DNA of 10,664 bases from CAZUHK01 sp964620345 (GTDB lineage Bacteria > Planctomycetota > Phycisphaerae > Phycisphaerales > Zrk34), in contig CAZUHK010000114.1 in the NCBI GenBank assembly GCA_964620345.1, forward strand, positions 1-10,664, written 5' to 3'. Positions within the stretch are counted from its first letter, which is position 1. Each line of letters opens with the position of its first letter. The translations under genes were made by a program, and so were the position numbers. The notes beneath the pieces were generated by a model. It saw nothing but the letters and a program-made list of their open reading frames with translations. It was not told where the DNA came from and ran no database searches. This document shows, in pieces, positions 1 to 7,219 of the stretch.

Positions 1-61
1 AAGAACCACTTACCGCTTATGTTGATGGCGTTCGTGCCTGGAACCGATTTTCTGGAGAATC

Positions 62-92
62 GGGGGTTTCGGGGTAGATTCGGGGCATGGGG
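62..92 (+). other. Four-tract G-quadruplex motif
   Basis: The plus strand carries four G runs of at least four bases at 62-66, 71-74, 82-85 and 89-92, separated by 4, 7 and 3 bases. This fits the canonical quadruplex pattern of G-tracts with loops of 1 to 7 bases and could stack four tetrads. No convincing gene covers it, and it lies about 200 bases upstream of the hydrolase start. The pattern is seen directly; folding and any role are inference. GC-rich genomes produce such motifs by chance, but runs this regular are less common. Confidence 0.5.
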
Positions 93-239
93 CGGCCACA
101 TCGCGTTGATCTTGGCGGTTACGTGTACCACGAAGAGACAAAGGTGACATCACAGATTTGAGCTTTCCCCGTTAGGGCGGGCGCGGGGGTTGGATTGTTC
201 AGGCGGCCTGCATTTCTCCGAATATTGTGGTAGTGTCGG

Positions 240-261
240 TGACTACGGGCGTAGGTAGTCA
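240..261 (+). promoter_or_regulatory. 7-bp inverted repeat in hydrolase leader
   Basis: TGACTAC (240-246) and GTAGTCA (255-261) are perfect inverted repeats around an 8-base loop, ending 29 bases before the hydrolase ATG. A weak -10-like TATTGT sits just upstream at 223-228 without a good -35 partner. If that is the promoter, the repeat would lie near the 5' end of the message, as an operator or a 5' stem-loop. The arms are seen directly; the role is inferred. Confidence 0.35.
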
Positions 262-290
262 GAAGCAACCAAGCGGAGTCCATCGTCATT

Positions 291-2510
291 ATGTGCAACA
301 CATCGCTTCTTCGTCTTGTTTCCATCCTTGTAATCACAGTGTGCGGCGCCACGCTGTGGGCAAAGGACAACAAGTTATCCCTGTTTCAACTGAAGCAGAA
401 CCCGTTTCCTGACCATCGCGAAGTGTACAAACAGATCGGTACGGACGAACAGCTCATTCAACTCGAAGCGCGGATCTATGCGCCGGACAACCACAGCCCC
501 GACGAACCGCGGCCCGCGGTGATTTTCATACACGGTGGCGGCTGGACCGCCCGCGGCACAAACCACACCGCCATCCACTGCCGATACATGGCGAACCGTG
601 GCGTGGTGGCGGTGAACATCGAGTACCGCCTGGTGGATCGTGACGCGGGCGTTCGCATCGAGCATGCGCTCGAGGATTGCCGCGATGCCCTGCGCTACGT
701 GTTCACCGAAGCCGACCGGCTCGGCATCGATAAGGACAAGATCGCGGTGGCCGGCGAATCGGCCGGCGGCCAGCTCGCGGCCATGCTGGCGCTCACGCCG
801 ACCGCGGAAGTCACGGGCGAACCCGACACCGAAGACTGCCCCGCCGCCGCCCTGCTCTACAACCCGTGCCTCGACCTGACCGCCCTCTCGTGGATGCGCA
901 ATCATGCGGGCATCGCACCGACGGTGAACACCCCTGCCAATGAGTCGTGGAAAGACCGCGCCAAGCGTCTGTCTCCGATCGAACACATCGGCCCCGGCGC
1001 ACCGCCGATCCTGCTGATTCACGGCGCCGATGACGGGGTCGTCCCGGTCGAGCAAGCCGACCGTTTCGCTGAGAAAGTCCGCCGGAACGACGATGGCGTA
1101 ATGGAGTATCACCGTCAGGACGGTTGGGGGCATGCTTTTGCGCTGCCCGAAATCGGCGGTGAAGCACAGATTCTTGAAACGATCAGGATCACCGACGAGT
1201 TTCTGCAAGGCCGGGGCTTTATCGAAGGTGAATCCCCGGTAGGCGAGCCATTCGAACCGGCCGAGTACCGCGACCTGCTTACCGACGAAGAACGCGAACG
1301 GCCGCATGTCGTGGCCCGCAGCCATTCGCTGAAAAAATGGCCGTACATCGACGGCCAGTGGGAAGGAATCAAGGTCACCGACAACGGGTACGTCTACTTC
1401 AGCGTCAGCTCGCACGACTGGTTAAAGGCCGCGCAACTCTTCCGGTATTCGATCGCGGAAAACAAGGTGGAGCACCTTACGGATGTCGGCAAGGCATGCG
1501 GCGAAACGCGGTTGAACTCCCCGACCCAGGACAAGATTCACTCGGTGATGTTCGAGTACAAGGATGTTGTCTACTGCGGCACCACCGACGGCCATGCGTC
1601 GTATACCAAGCCGTACGAGGGCGGCTACTGGCTGGCCATCGACAAGCATACCGGGGCGGTTGAGAACATGGGCCGGACCATCACTCGCGACGGGCTGATC
1701 TGTGTCGGGTTCGACCCCGTCCGCAACCTGCTTTATGGCCTGGGCAACCACAAGGGCTTGCTCTCGGTGTTCGATCCGCAGACGCGGACCGAACGCATCC
1801 TCGGGTTCCCCTGGAAAGGCAGCGAGGCCGACTGGCCGCGCGGGCTGACCATGATGATTCCGGAAGACGGCCATGTCTACGGCTTCCGTCATCCACATTG
1901 CACCGTCTGGCATTACAATCCTGAAACCGGCAAGATCGACACGCTCGACATCGACATGCCGCTGCCCGCGGAACTGACCGGCGACAATGTGACCGACAAA
2001 CTGCGCGAACAGTGGAAAAACAGTGCCGGACATCTCACGCTCTGGAACGAGCAGGACCAGTGCTTCTACTTCATCCGCAGCTTCGACGAGGCGCTGTCGC
2101 GGTTCTATCCTCCCAAAGACGGTGAAAAAGCCCGCATCGAAGTCATCCGCAGTCTGCATCCGGATATCCCGCGGCTCTGGGGCAATCGCACCGCATCGTG
2201 CGTGCTCAATATCCACGAACGGACCCTGTGGTACGTGGCGGCGACCGGCTGGGGCGGTGTGGCACACCTGGTGAGCTACAACCTCGACACCGATGAGTTC
2301 AACCATTACGGCCCGATCACCGTCGAGAAAGGCCGGCGGGTCAGCGAATGCCACAGCATGGACGTCGGCCCCGATGGCAAGCTATACCTGGTCGCCTTCG
2401 TCTACAGCATCGAAGGTGAAGATCCCGTGCGCCCCAACGCCATGCGCGGCAACTACCCGTTCCACCCCCGCCTGCTGGTCATCGACCCGGATACGGATGT
2501 GAAACGGTGA
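291..2510 (+). CDS. Secreted alpha/beta-hydrolase fused to a seven-repeat beta-propeller-like domain
   Basis: Predicted exported carboxylesterase or related hydrolase of 739 residues. Residues 1-24 form a signal peptide (Arg8, then a hydrophobic core to about residue 23, cleavage probably after Ala24). Residues 40-310 are an alpha/beta-hydrolase of the BD-FAE/acetyl-esterase type. They show the oxyanion motif HGGGW (81-85), nucleophile elbow GESAGG with Ser157, the acid in HGADDGVVP (Asp248) and His281 in DGWGHAF, so the triad is complete. From about 340 to 739 there are seven similar beta-rich segments, starting near residues 367, 426, 480, 528, 591, 645 and 697. Each opens with a hydrophobic-Tyr strand and most continue into a YNxxTGxxxxL-like turn, as expected of a seven-bladed propeller. 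The ATG start gives a good signal peptide; a GGAG lies 12 bases upstream, which is rather far. The natural substrate is unknown; an ester on a polysaccharide is only a guess. The gene stands alone on this strand and looks less GC-rich than the leftward cluster. Confidence 0.85.
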   Translation: MCNTSLLRLVSILVITVCGATLWAKDNKLSLFQLKQNPFPDHREVYKQIGTDEQLIQLEARIYAPDNHSPDEPRPAVIFIHGGGWTARGTNHTAIHCRYMANRGVVAVNIEYRLVDRDAGVRIEHALEDCRDALRYVFTEADRLGIDKDKIAVAGESAGGQLAAMLALTPTAEVTGEPDTEDCPAAALLYNPCLDLTALSWMRNHAGIAPTVNTPANESWKDRAKRLSPIEHIGPGAPPILLIHGADDGVVPVEQADRFAEKVRRNDDGVMEYHRQDGWGHAFALPEIGGEAQILETIRITDEFLQGRGFIEGESPVGEPFEPAEYRDLLTDEERERPHVVARSHSLKKWPYIDGQWEGIKVTDNGYVYFSVSSHDWLKAAQLFRYSIAENKVEHLTDVGKACGETRLNSPTQDKIHSVMFEYKDVVYCGTTDGHASYTKPYEGGYWLAIDKHTGAVENMGRTITRDGLICVGFDPVRNLLYGLGNHKGLLSVFDPQTRTERILGFPWKGSEADWPRGLTMMIPEDGHVYGFRHPHCTVWHYNPETGKIDTLDIDMPLPAELTGDNVTDKLREQWKNSAGHLTLWNEQDQCFYFIRSFDEALSRFYPPKDGEKARIEVIRSLHPDIPRLWGNRTASCVLNIHERTLWYVAATGWGGVAHLVSYNLDTDEFNHYGPITVEKGRRVSECHSMDVGPDGKLYLVAFVYSIEGEDPVRPNAMRGNYPFHPRLLVIDPDTDVKR

Positions 2511-2683
2511 TCGAGGCGGCACAAGCGGACAGCAGAATCTGTCTGAGCCGGACGAACACTCCCGCCGAGCCACGCCCGAACAGGCGGCGCGGAATGCGGC
2601 GCAGAAGGTGCGCAAAGGGGCTGGAAATCATCCGAAAGAGGAATTGACGGCACCGGCGGAAGACTGGGTAGATTCCAGGGATT

Positions 2684-2705
2684 GCAGCAACCATCCGGTT
2701 GCTGC
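2684..2705. terminator. Bidirectional hairpin between convergent genes
   Basis: A perfect 9-bp stem (GCAGCAACC at 2684-2692 pairing with GGTTGCTGC at 2697-2705) closes a 4-base loop. It sits between the rightward hydrolase and the leftward tRNA, where a shared terminator is expected. No long T tract follows on either strand: downstream of the stem the plus strand reads GGGTTCGTTC. It may therefore be a weak intrinsic terminator or an RNA 3'-end stabiliser. The stem is seen directly; termination is inferred. Confidence 0.55.
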
Positions 2706-2728
2706 GGGTTCGTTCACTGATGGAAAAG

Positions 2729-2802
2729 TGCCGACGGGTGGACTCGAACCACCGACCTAGGGCTTATGAATCCCTCGCTCTAACCGGCTGAGCTACGTCG
2801 GC
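2729..2802 (-). tRNA. tRNA with anticodon CAT, probably elongator tRNA-Met
   Basis: The minus strand folds into a complete cloverleaf. The acceptor stem GCCGACG/CGTCGGC pairs perfectly, as do the D stem GCTC/GAGC and the T stem GGTGG/CCACC with loop TTCGAGT. The anticodon loop TTCATAA puts CAT at 2766-2768. The paired G1-C72 excludes a typical initiator tRNA, which has an unpaired 1-72 position. The tRNA is therefore elongator Met or the Ile tRNA whose CAT is modified to lysidine; Met is favoured but not proven. The last anticodon-stem pair (31-39) is A-G rather than Watson-Crick. CCA is not encoded: after discriminator A comes CTTTTCC. The gene has its own promoter just upstream. Confidence 0.93.
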
Positions 2803-2829
2803 GAAGCGGTGCATTGTATCGGCGAAGCG
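2798..2829. repeat. 11-bp direct repeat across the tRNA 5' end and promoter
   Basis: TCGGCGAAGCG occurs at 2798-2808 and again at 2819-2829, 21 bases apart. The first copy includes the tRNA 5' terminus and the second lies directly upstream of the -10 in the direction of transcription. It may be a small local duplication. No function is visible. Confidence 0.5.
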
Positions 2830-2840
2830 TGCGGTGGCAA
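2813..2840 (-). promoter_or_regulatory. Sigma70-type promoter of the tRNA
   Basis: On the minus strand TTGCCA (2835-2840, 5 of 6 to TTGACA) and TACAAT (2813-2818, 5 of 6 to TATAAT) are separated by 16 bases. The -10 ends 10 bases before the mature tRNA 5' end, so transcription would begin only a few bases upstream of the tRNA. This makes the tRNA independent of the DUF1015 gene 55 bases upstream. Confidence 0.75.
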
Positions 2841-2857
2841 CAACTTGGCTCGGCGGT

Positions 2858-4153
2858 TCACGCCAGCGGATTGATGACCAGGCCGGTGGCGAGCTTGGGG
2901 TAGAAGTAGGTGCTCTTGGGCGGCATGACCTGGTCGGCCCGGGCGACGGCGGTGACCGATTCGAGCGGCGTGGGCTGCATGAGCACGCCCAGGCGCGTCG
3001 GCGCGTCGGCCTCGGCCATGGCGTGCATCTGGCGCAGGTCCGCGGTGTAGCGGTAACCGATCGCCTCGCCGCCGAAGTGCGGCCTCAGCAGCCGGTCGAT
3101 GAACAACTCATGCAGCACCGCCACGTCCAGCAGCCGCCAGACCTCGGGCATGTCCGGCAGCAGCGCGGCCAGCGGGTCGGCGTCGAAGGTCAGCACCATC
3201 GTGCGATTGGTCGTCGGGTCGTACAGCCCCATCGCGTGGGGACCGGCCTCGGGCAACGCCGCGGCGAACGGGTCCAGCTCGTCCGGGCCGTGGGCCGCGG
3301 GATACAGAAACACATCATCGCGCGGTTCGATCACGTCCTGAAGCTTGTCGATCGAGAAATCTTTCAGATCGGTAATCACCCGGTGGGTGGGCAGCACGAT
3401 CATGCCCGGATCCTCCACCGCGACCAGCACGAACAGGCAGCCCTCGGCGCCGGCCTGCCCGGGATGGGCGTTGTGATAGTTCAGCGCGGTGGTGTAGCGG
3501 TGATGGCCATCGGCGATGAACACATCGGTCGGCGCGAAGAAGGCCTGCAGCGCTTCGAGTGTTCGGGGGTCGTCGATGCGCCAGACGCGGTGTTCGACGC
3601 CGTCGCTGTCGGTCGTGCCGTGGAGATCGGGCGCCCGATTGAACGCGTCGCCGATCAGGCCGGCAACGGTTTGCTTCGGATCGTGGAAGACGCCGAAGAT
3701 CGGCGAGAGCTGGGCGGCGGTGGCTTGCATGAGCTTGAGCCGATCGTCGGTGCCGGCCTTGATGGTTTTTTCGTGTCGCCAGATGCCGCCGCCGGGTCGG
3801 TTGAACGGTTCGACGCCCAGGGTCGCGAACAGGCCGCGGCGGCGGTGATCGGTGCCATCGGTGGTGTAGGCCTGCTCGTAGGCGTAGACGGCGGGGGCGG
3901 GGTCGCGCACCAGCAAACCTTGTTCGATCCAGCGCCGCAGGGTGTTACCGGCGTCGCGGTAGGCCGCGTCGGGCCCGACGGTCTTGGGCGGGGTGACCGG
4001 CAGGTCGATCTCGACGATGTTGTGTTCATCGCGTTCCAACAGCTTGCGCTTGGGGCCTTCGTCGAGCACGTCGTAAGGCGGGGCGATTGTGGTGGTCACG
4101 TCGCCGTCGTCGGTGGCGAAGCGCAGCGCGGCGAAAGGCATCAGCTTGGGCAT
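2858..4153 (-). CDS. DUF1015 family protein
   Basis: A 431-residue protein matching DUF1015 (PF06245) over its full length. Family landmarks in order are APPYDVL (24-30), HEKTI (127-131) followed by DRLKLM and SPIFGVF (150-156), IADGHHRYTTAL (213-224), PTHRVI (255-260) and the C-terminal block MPPKSTYFYPKLATGLVI (410-427). The family is widespread in bacteria and found beside serine-biosynthesis genes in some anaerobes, but its reaction is not established; no such genes are visible here. The frame stays open upstream to 4540, but the family consensus begins at MPKLMPFAALRF, and earlier codons would overlap the upstream gene by hundreds of bases. The ATG at 4153 is therefore chosen despite a weak ribosome site. 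It lies 53 bases after the upstream stop with no obvious promoter, so it is probably the last protein gene of the cluster. It is probably cytoplasmic, with no signal or membrane segment. Confidence 0.88.
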   Translation of the reverse strand: MPKLMPFAALRFATDDGDVTTTIAPPYDVLDEGPKRKLLERDEHNIVEIDLPVTPPKTVGPDAAYRDAGNTLRRWIEQGLLVRDPAPAVYAYEQAYTTDGTDHRRRGLFATLGVEPFNRPGGGIWRHEKTIKAGTDDRLKLMQATAAQLSPIFGVFHDPKQTVAGLIGDAFNRAPDLHGTTDSDGVEHRVWRIDDPRTLEALQAFFAPTDVFIADGHHRYTTALNYHNAHPGQAGAEGCLFVLVAVEDPGMIVLPTHRVITDLKDFSIDKLQDVIEPRDDVFLYPAAHGPDELDPFAAALPEAGPHAMGLYDPTTNRTMVLTFDADPLAALLPDMPEVWRLLDVAVLHELFIDRLLRPHFGGEAIGYRYTADLRQMHAMAEADAPTRLGVLMQPTPLESVTAVARADQVMPPKSTYFYPKLATGLVINPLA

Positions 4154-4206
4154 GGCGATCTCGTCTGCTTGGTGGGGAAACCGGCGGTGGGTTAAGGTTA
4201 ACGGCT

Positions 4207-5102
4207 CTAGCGTGTGATCGCCAAACCACCGGGTCCGGCCAGATCGTCGAAGCCGGCGGCGCGCGATTCGGTCGGGCCGGTCAGCAGCCGGGCCCGCTCG
4301 GCCAGCCAGTCGGCGGTGGCGGCGCATCCGCAGCCGCGGGCGGCGTCGGCCAGAAGCCGATGCATCGACGCCGATGCGGGCGGTGGCATCACCGCCGCCA
4401 GCCGCACCTTCTGCGGCAGCTTCGCCATCGCCTGCGTGTGGTAGCCGCATTGCAGTTCGTAGCGGGTTTGCAGTTCCAGCCGCTGCATCAGCTCCAGCAG
4501 GTCCAGCGACTCGTGCTCGAGTTCGCAGAGCATATACCACGCGGTCATCACGTCGCCGCGCTGCAGCGACGTGTCGGCCGCGAGCAGGCGGACCTTGGTG
4601 CGCACGCGGTCGCCCAGTTGCAGGCGTTCGGCGTCGAGCAGGGCGAAGCAGATGCTCGCCGCGTCGTCGGCGCGGCCCTGGCGATGGCGCAGCACCGCGA
4701 GCTGGTGATACAGCGCCGCCCGCACGCCGGTGTACAGCGTGAAACGCCGCAGCGCCTCGGCCAGCTGTCGCGCCTCGGCGTCCGGGGTCGCGACGTCGNN
4801 NNNNNNNNCGCCTCGGCCAGCGGACGCTCGGCGGCGTCGGGGTCGATCGGGCCGTGCACGAGCTGCTCGGCCTGCAGCGCCATCCGCGCGGTGCGATTGG
4901 AGATCGCGTTGGCCACCAGCCAGCCGACGATCGCGCCCATGACGCAGACCACCGGCACGATGGTCGAGGCCAGCGGCTCGAAAGCCGCGCCGAACCAGCC
5001 GACGATCAGCAGCACGAGCAAACCGCGCTTGGCTATCGCCGTCGCCGCGAGCTGCCGGTCAAGCAGGTCGATACTGAAGTGGATCGTCGGTGCGTCAGCC
5101 AA
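4207..5102 (-). CDS. Two-TM membrane protein with helical-repeat (TPR-like) C-terminus, interrupted by assembly gap
   Basis: Residues 1-24 are soluble, about 25-43 and 46-65 are two hydrophobic membrane segments, and the rest is an Ala/Leu-rich helical region that looks like a TPR solenoid (for example HRQGRADDAASICFALLDAE). I do not recognise a named family. Ten Ns at 4799-4808 interrupt the gene. The reading frame before and after the gap differs, so the true gap is not 10 bases; a length of 2 modulo 3 restores one frame. I therefore treat both halves as one intact gene. The start is TTG (5102-5100), inside the end of the preceding gene (8-base overlap) with GGAG ten bases upstream; the next in-frame Met lies within the second membrane segment. 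The layout copies that of its upstream neighbour. Confidence 0.7.
4799..4808. other. Assembly gap (10 N)
   Basis: Ten undetermined bases lie inside the second membrane-protein gene. The flanks share the 13-mer CGCCTCGGCCAGC (near 4754-4766 and at 4809-4821), which probably caused the contig break. The frame change across the gap shows that its stated length is a placeholder. Confidence 0.95.
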
Positions 5103-5985
5103 TGCCGTCTCGCTCCATGACCTGTGCCAACGAATCGGCCGGGTGCAGGTCGCGCAGCGCGGCCAGGTCGGGCATGTCGGCGATCAGCCGGTCGGGATCG
5201 ATCAGCAGCGTCGCGGCCCGCCACCAGTTGCCCGCTTCGGTCGGCCGGTCCGATCGGTGCGCGGCCAGGGCGATCAGGGCGTAGCCGTGGGCCGCCTCGC
5301 CGCCCAGCGGCGCCAGTGTCCGCCGCGGGTCTTCGTGCTCGGCCTGGGCCAGCGCATCGGCATGGTGGTTGGTCTTCATCTGTTGGTAGAGCTCGGCCAG
5401 AGCCGCGAGGGCCGCGGCGGTCGGGTCGTCGAGCGGGGCGCGTCGCAGGGCGCGGATCTCCGTGTCGGCGTCAACCAGGCGATCCTCGTGCAGCAGGGCC
5501 ATCGCACGCTGGGCCCGCAACAGGTGGGCGGTGGGGTGGTCTTCGGGGATGTGGTCCAGCAGGTAATCCTGGGCCTCGATCGCCGGCTCCCACGCGCGCA
5601 GGGCCATGAGGTTCGCCCCCAGCAGCAGCACGCCCTGCACGTGCATGTCGGGCCAGCGTTGCAGGTCGGGCAGCAGGTGCCAGGCGACGCTCTCCGCGTC
5701 GCGCGGTCGGCGCAGGGCGGTCAGTTCCAGCACGCCGCGCACCCCGCGTTGCGCTTCGAACATCTTTCGCTTCTGACCGTGCAGCCAGACCACCAGCCCG
5801 CCCAGCAGCGCCCACGGCAGCATGGCGGTCACCGCCGACGGCGGGGCGAACAGCAGAACGAACAACCCCGCGACCAACACCCCCAGCGGCGCCAGGCGCG
5901 ACCAGCGCGACGACCGCGGCGCATGCGCATCGACGTGCTGCCGCAACAGGTCCGCGTCGGGAAGATGGAACGTCGCAGCAATCAT
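5095..5985 (-). CDS. Two-TM membrane protein with helical-repeat (TPR-like) C-terminus
   Basis: A 296-residue protein of no family I can name. A short charged N-terminus is followed by two hydrophobic segments (about 31-47 and 52-68). A basic stretch QKRK (71-74) comes next, and by the positive-inside rule this places the remainder in the cytoplasm. Residues 80-296 are almost wholly helical by composition, with TPR-like pairs rich in Ala/Leu such as WEPAIEAQDYLLDHIPEDHPTA (split around 132-153) and AALAALAELYQQM (191-203). No catalytic motif is visible, so a scaffold or assembly role is the most one can infer. It begins 32 bases after the kinase stop and its stop overlaps the TTG start of the next gene, which has the same architecture. 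The ATG lacks a clear Shine-Dalgarno sequence. Confidence 0.78.
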   Translation of the reverse strand: MIAATFHLPDADLLRQHVDAHAPRSSRWSRLAPLGVLVAGLFVLLFAPPSAVTAMLPWALLGGLVVWLHGQKRKMFEAQRGVRGVLELTALRRPRDAESVAWHLLPDLQRWPDMHVQGVLLLGANLMALRAWEPAIEAQDYLLDHIPEDHPTAHLLRAQRAMALLHEDRLVDADTEIRALRRAPLDDPTAAALAALAELYQQMKTNHHADALAQAEHEDPRRTLAPLGGEAAHGYALIALAAHRSDRPTEAGNWWRAATLLIDPDRLIADMPDLAALRDLHPADSLAQVMERDGIG

Positions 5986-6017
5986 GTGTGCAGTTTAGGA
6001 AACCCCGGCACCGGCGG

Positions 6018-7139
6018 CTATTGGTCGAGGATGCCGGCGAGCTTGTCGGCGTTGTCGCGCGTCCAGCTTACCTTGCGCCGGACCATGGCCAGGAATGCCA
6101 GGCCGTCCATGCGGGCGAAGTTGCCGGTCTGGCCGATCGGGATCGCCGCCTCGGCGACCAGCGCCTCGATCATCAGCCAGGGGATCACGTCCAGCTCGCT
6201 CTGGGCGAGCTGCGAGACGCTGTCGTAGCCGATGAGCAACCGCTTGAAGCGCGACATGTCCAGGTAGTCGGGCCACTGGGTGGGGTCGTCGCCGCCGCCG
6301 ATGATGGAAAACTGCAGCGCCCCGTTGGCCGAGTCGATCACGCGCGGCTGCTGGCGGGCGGCGTCGTAATCGATCACCGCGACCACGCGCTGGCCTCGGA
6401 AGAGCATGTTGCCCGGGTGCCAGTCGCTGTGGATGATCTGCGACGGCCAGTCGTGCATGCCGGCCTGCTCGACCTTTTCCGCCGCCTCGTTGTAGGCGTC
6501 GCGGGCGAAGCTCACCAGTTCTTCGATCTGCCTGGCGTCCTGTTCGGTCCGCGCGCGGACCTTGGCCAGGGCGTCGGGCATCTGGTCGATCGACGCGCGC
6601 ACGGTGCGCGAGGCGTGGTACGAGCCGCGCGGCGGTTCGTACTCGCTGTCGAAGTCCTCCAGCAGCTTGTGAAACAGGCCAAGCGTCTTGCCCGAGTCCT
6701 GCGTGGCCTCGAGCGAGCCGTCGTACCCGGTGCCCTTGATGAACTCGAACAGCTCGTAAATCGTGTCCTTCCACTGGAGCATCGAGTTGTTGTCATCGCG
6801 CGTGCCGATCAGGTGGGGCAGGGGGAACTGCTTGGCCGCCAGGTGAAGCTGGATGGAATGACAGAACGCGACCTTGAACGGGTCGTCCTTGCCCCGGGCG
6901 CGGCGTTTGAGCAGGTAGACCTTGCCCCGGGCGCGGATCAGCAGCTTGGGCGCCCGGCGCGAGCCGCGCGGGTATTCCTGGATCGCGTCGATCGGGCCGA
7001 TGTCGAAGTGGCTGAGCACGATCGCCAGCTCATCGGCGGCGAAGGTGTCGCGGTCGCCCTGGCTGCCGCCCGAGAGCATGCTGCCGGCGATGCTGACGGC
7101 CACCGACGGGCCGGGGTCGTTGGTTGGCGCGTTGCTCAC
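6018..7139 (-). CDS. Aminoglycoside-phosphotransferase-fold small-molecule kinase
   Basis: A 373-residue protein of the APH/choline kinase superfamily (PF01636), a protein-kinase-like fold that moves phosphate from a nucleotide to a small-molecule hydroxyl. Lys78 in VYLLKRR is the likely nucleotide-binding lysine, HSDWHPGN (237-244) is the Brenner-type catalytic loop with Asp239, and VIDYDAA (255-261) supplies the metal-binding Asp. Spacing and length are normal and the key residues are present, so it should be active. The substrate cannot be read; homoserine-kinase-II/CotS-like relatives are as plausible as antibiotic kinases, and nothing around it suggests resistance. The start is GTG at 7139; an ATG at residue 21 is the alternative, and neither has a strong ribosome site. 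It follows yicC after 80 bases that contain a possible terminator. Confidence 0.82.
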   Translation of the reverse strand: MSNAPTNDPGPSVAVSIAGSMLSGGSQGDRDTFAADELAIVLSHFDIGPIDAIQEYPRGSRRAPKLLIRARGKVYLLKRRARGKDDPFKVAFCHSIQLHLAAKQFPLPHLIGTRDDNNSMLQWKDTIYELFEFIKGTGYDGSLEATQDSGKTLGLFHKLLEDFDSEYEPPRGSYHASRTVRASIDQMPDALAKVRARTEQDARQIEELVSFARDAYNEAAEKVEQAGMHDWPSQIIHSDWHPGNMLFRGQRVVAVIDYDAARQQPRVIDSANGALQFSIIGGGDDPTQWPDYLDMSRFKRLLIGYDSVSQLAQSELDVIPWLMIEALVAEAAIPIGQTGNFARMDGLAFLAMVRRKVSWTRDNADKLAGILDQ

Positions 7140-7179
7140 TGCTTGAGTTCCCAACTGTCGGCCGTTCCCGCCCCGGTTG

Positions 7180-7214
7180 GAAAGAAGAGAATAAACACTT
7201 GCCCGCCCCCGGGC
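7180..7214 (-). terminator. Possible weak intrinsic terminator after yicC
   Basis: Just past the yicC stop the transcript has GCCCG and CGGGC arms around a GGGG loop (7201-7214). A U-rich but interrupted stretch follows, reading AAGTGTTTATTCTCTTCTTT. A 5-bp GC stem with such a tail could cause partial termination and lower expression of the kinase and membrane-protein genes relative to tpiA-secG-yicC. The tail also contains a -10-like TATTCT, so it might equally carry a promoter. Confidence 0.35.
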
Positions 7215-7219
7215 CAGCA

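Noticed and set aside
3..77. A plus-strand open frame of 24 codons ending in TAG at 75-77, possibly the C-terminus of an upstream gene.
   Set aside because: Too short to recognise, and another plus frame is also open to about 152; neither has protein-family features I can support.
375..1415. A minus-strand ORF of 346 codons.
   Set aside because: Antisense to the hydrolase domain, whose catalytic triad and signal peptide prove the plus frame.
2503..2760. An open plus frame after the hydrolase stop with coding-like composition (for example TPEQAARNAAQKVRKGAGNHPKEEL).
   Set aside because: No start codon with a ribosome site, and it runs through the hairpin and into the tRNA on the other strand; probably chance or a decayed remnant.
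2834..4195. A long plus-strand ORF of 453 codons.
   Set aside because: It is the antisense shadow of the DUF1015 gene in GC-rich DNA; low-complexity Gly/Val/Arg composition and no domain.
4188..4202. TTAACCTTAAC-type short direct repeat and GTTAAC palindrome between the second membrane gene and DUF1015.
   Set aside because: Too short to call an operator or promoter, with no -10/-35 pair near it.
4087..6228. A plus-strand ORF of 713 codons across the 10-N gap.
   Set aside because: Antisense to the two membrane-protein genes and crosses the gap as unknown residues; Arg/Gln-rich with no family motifs.
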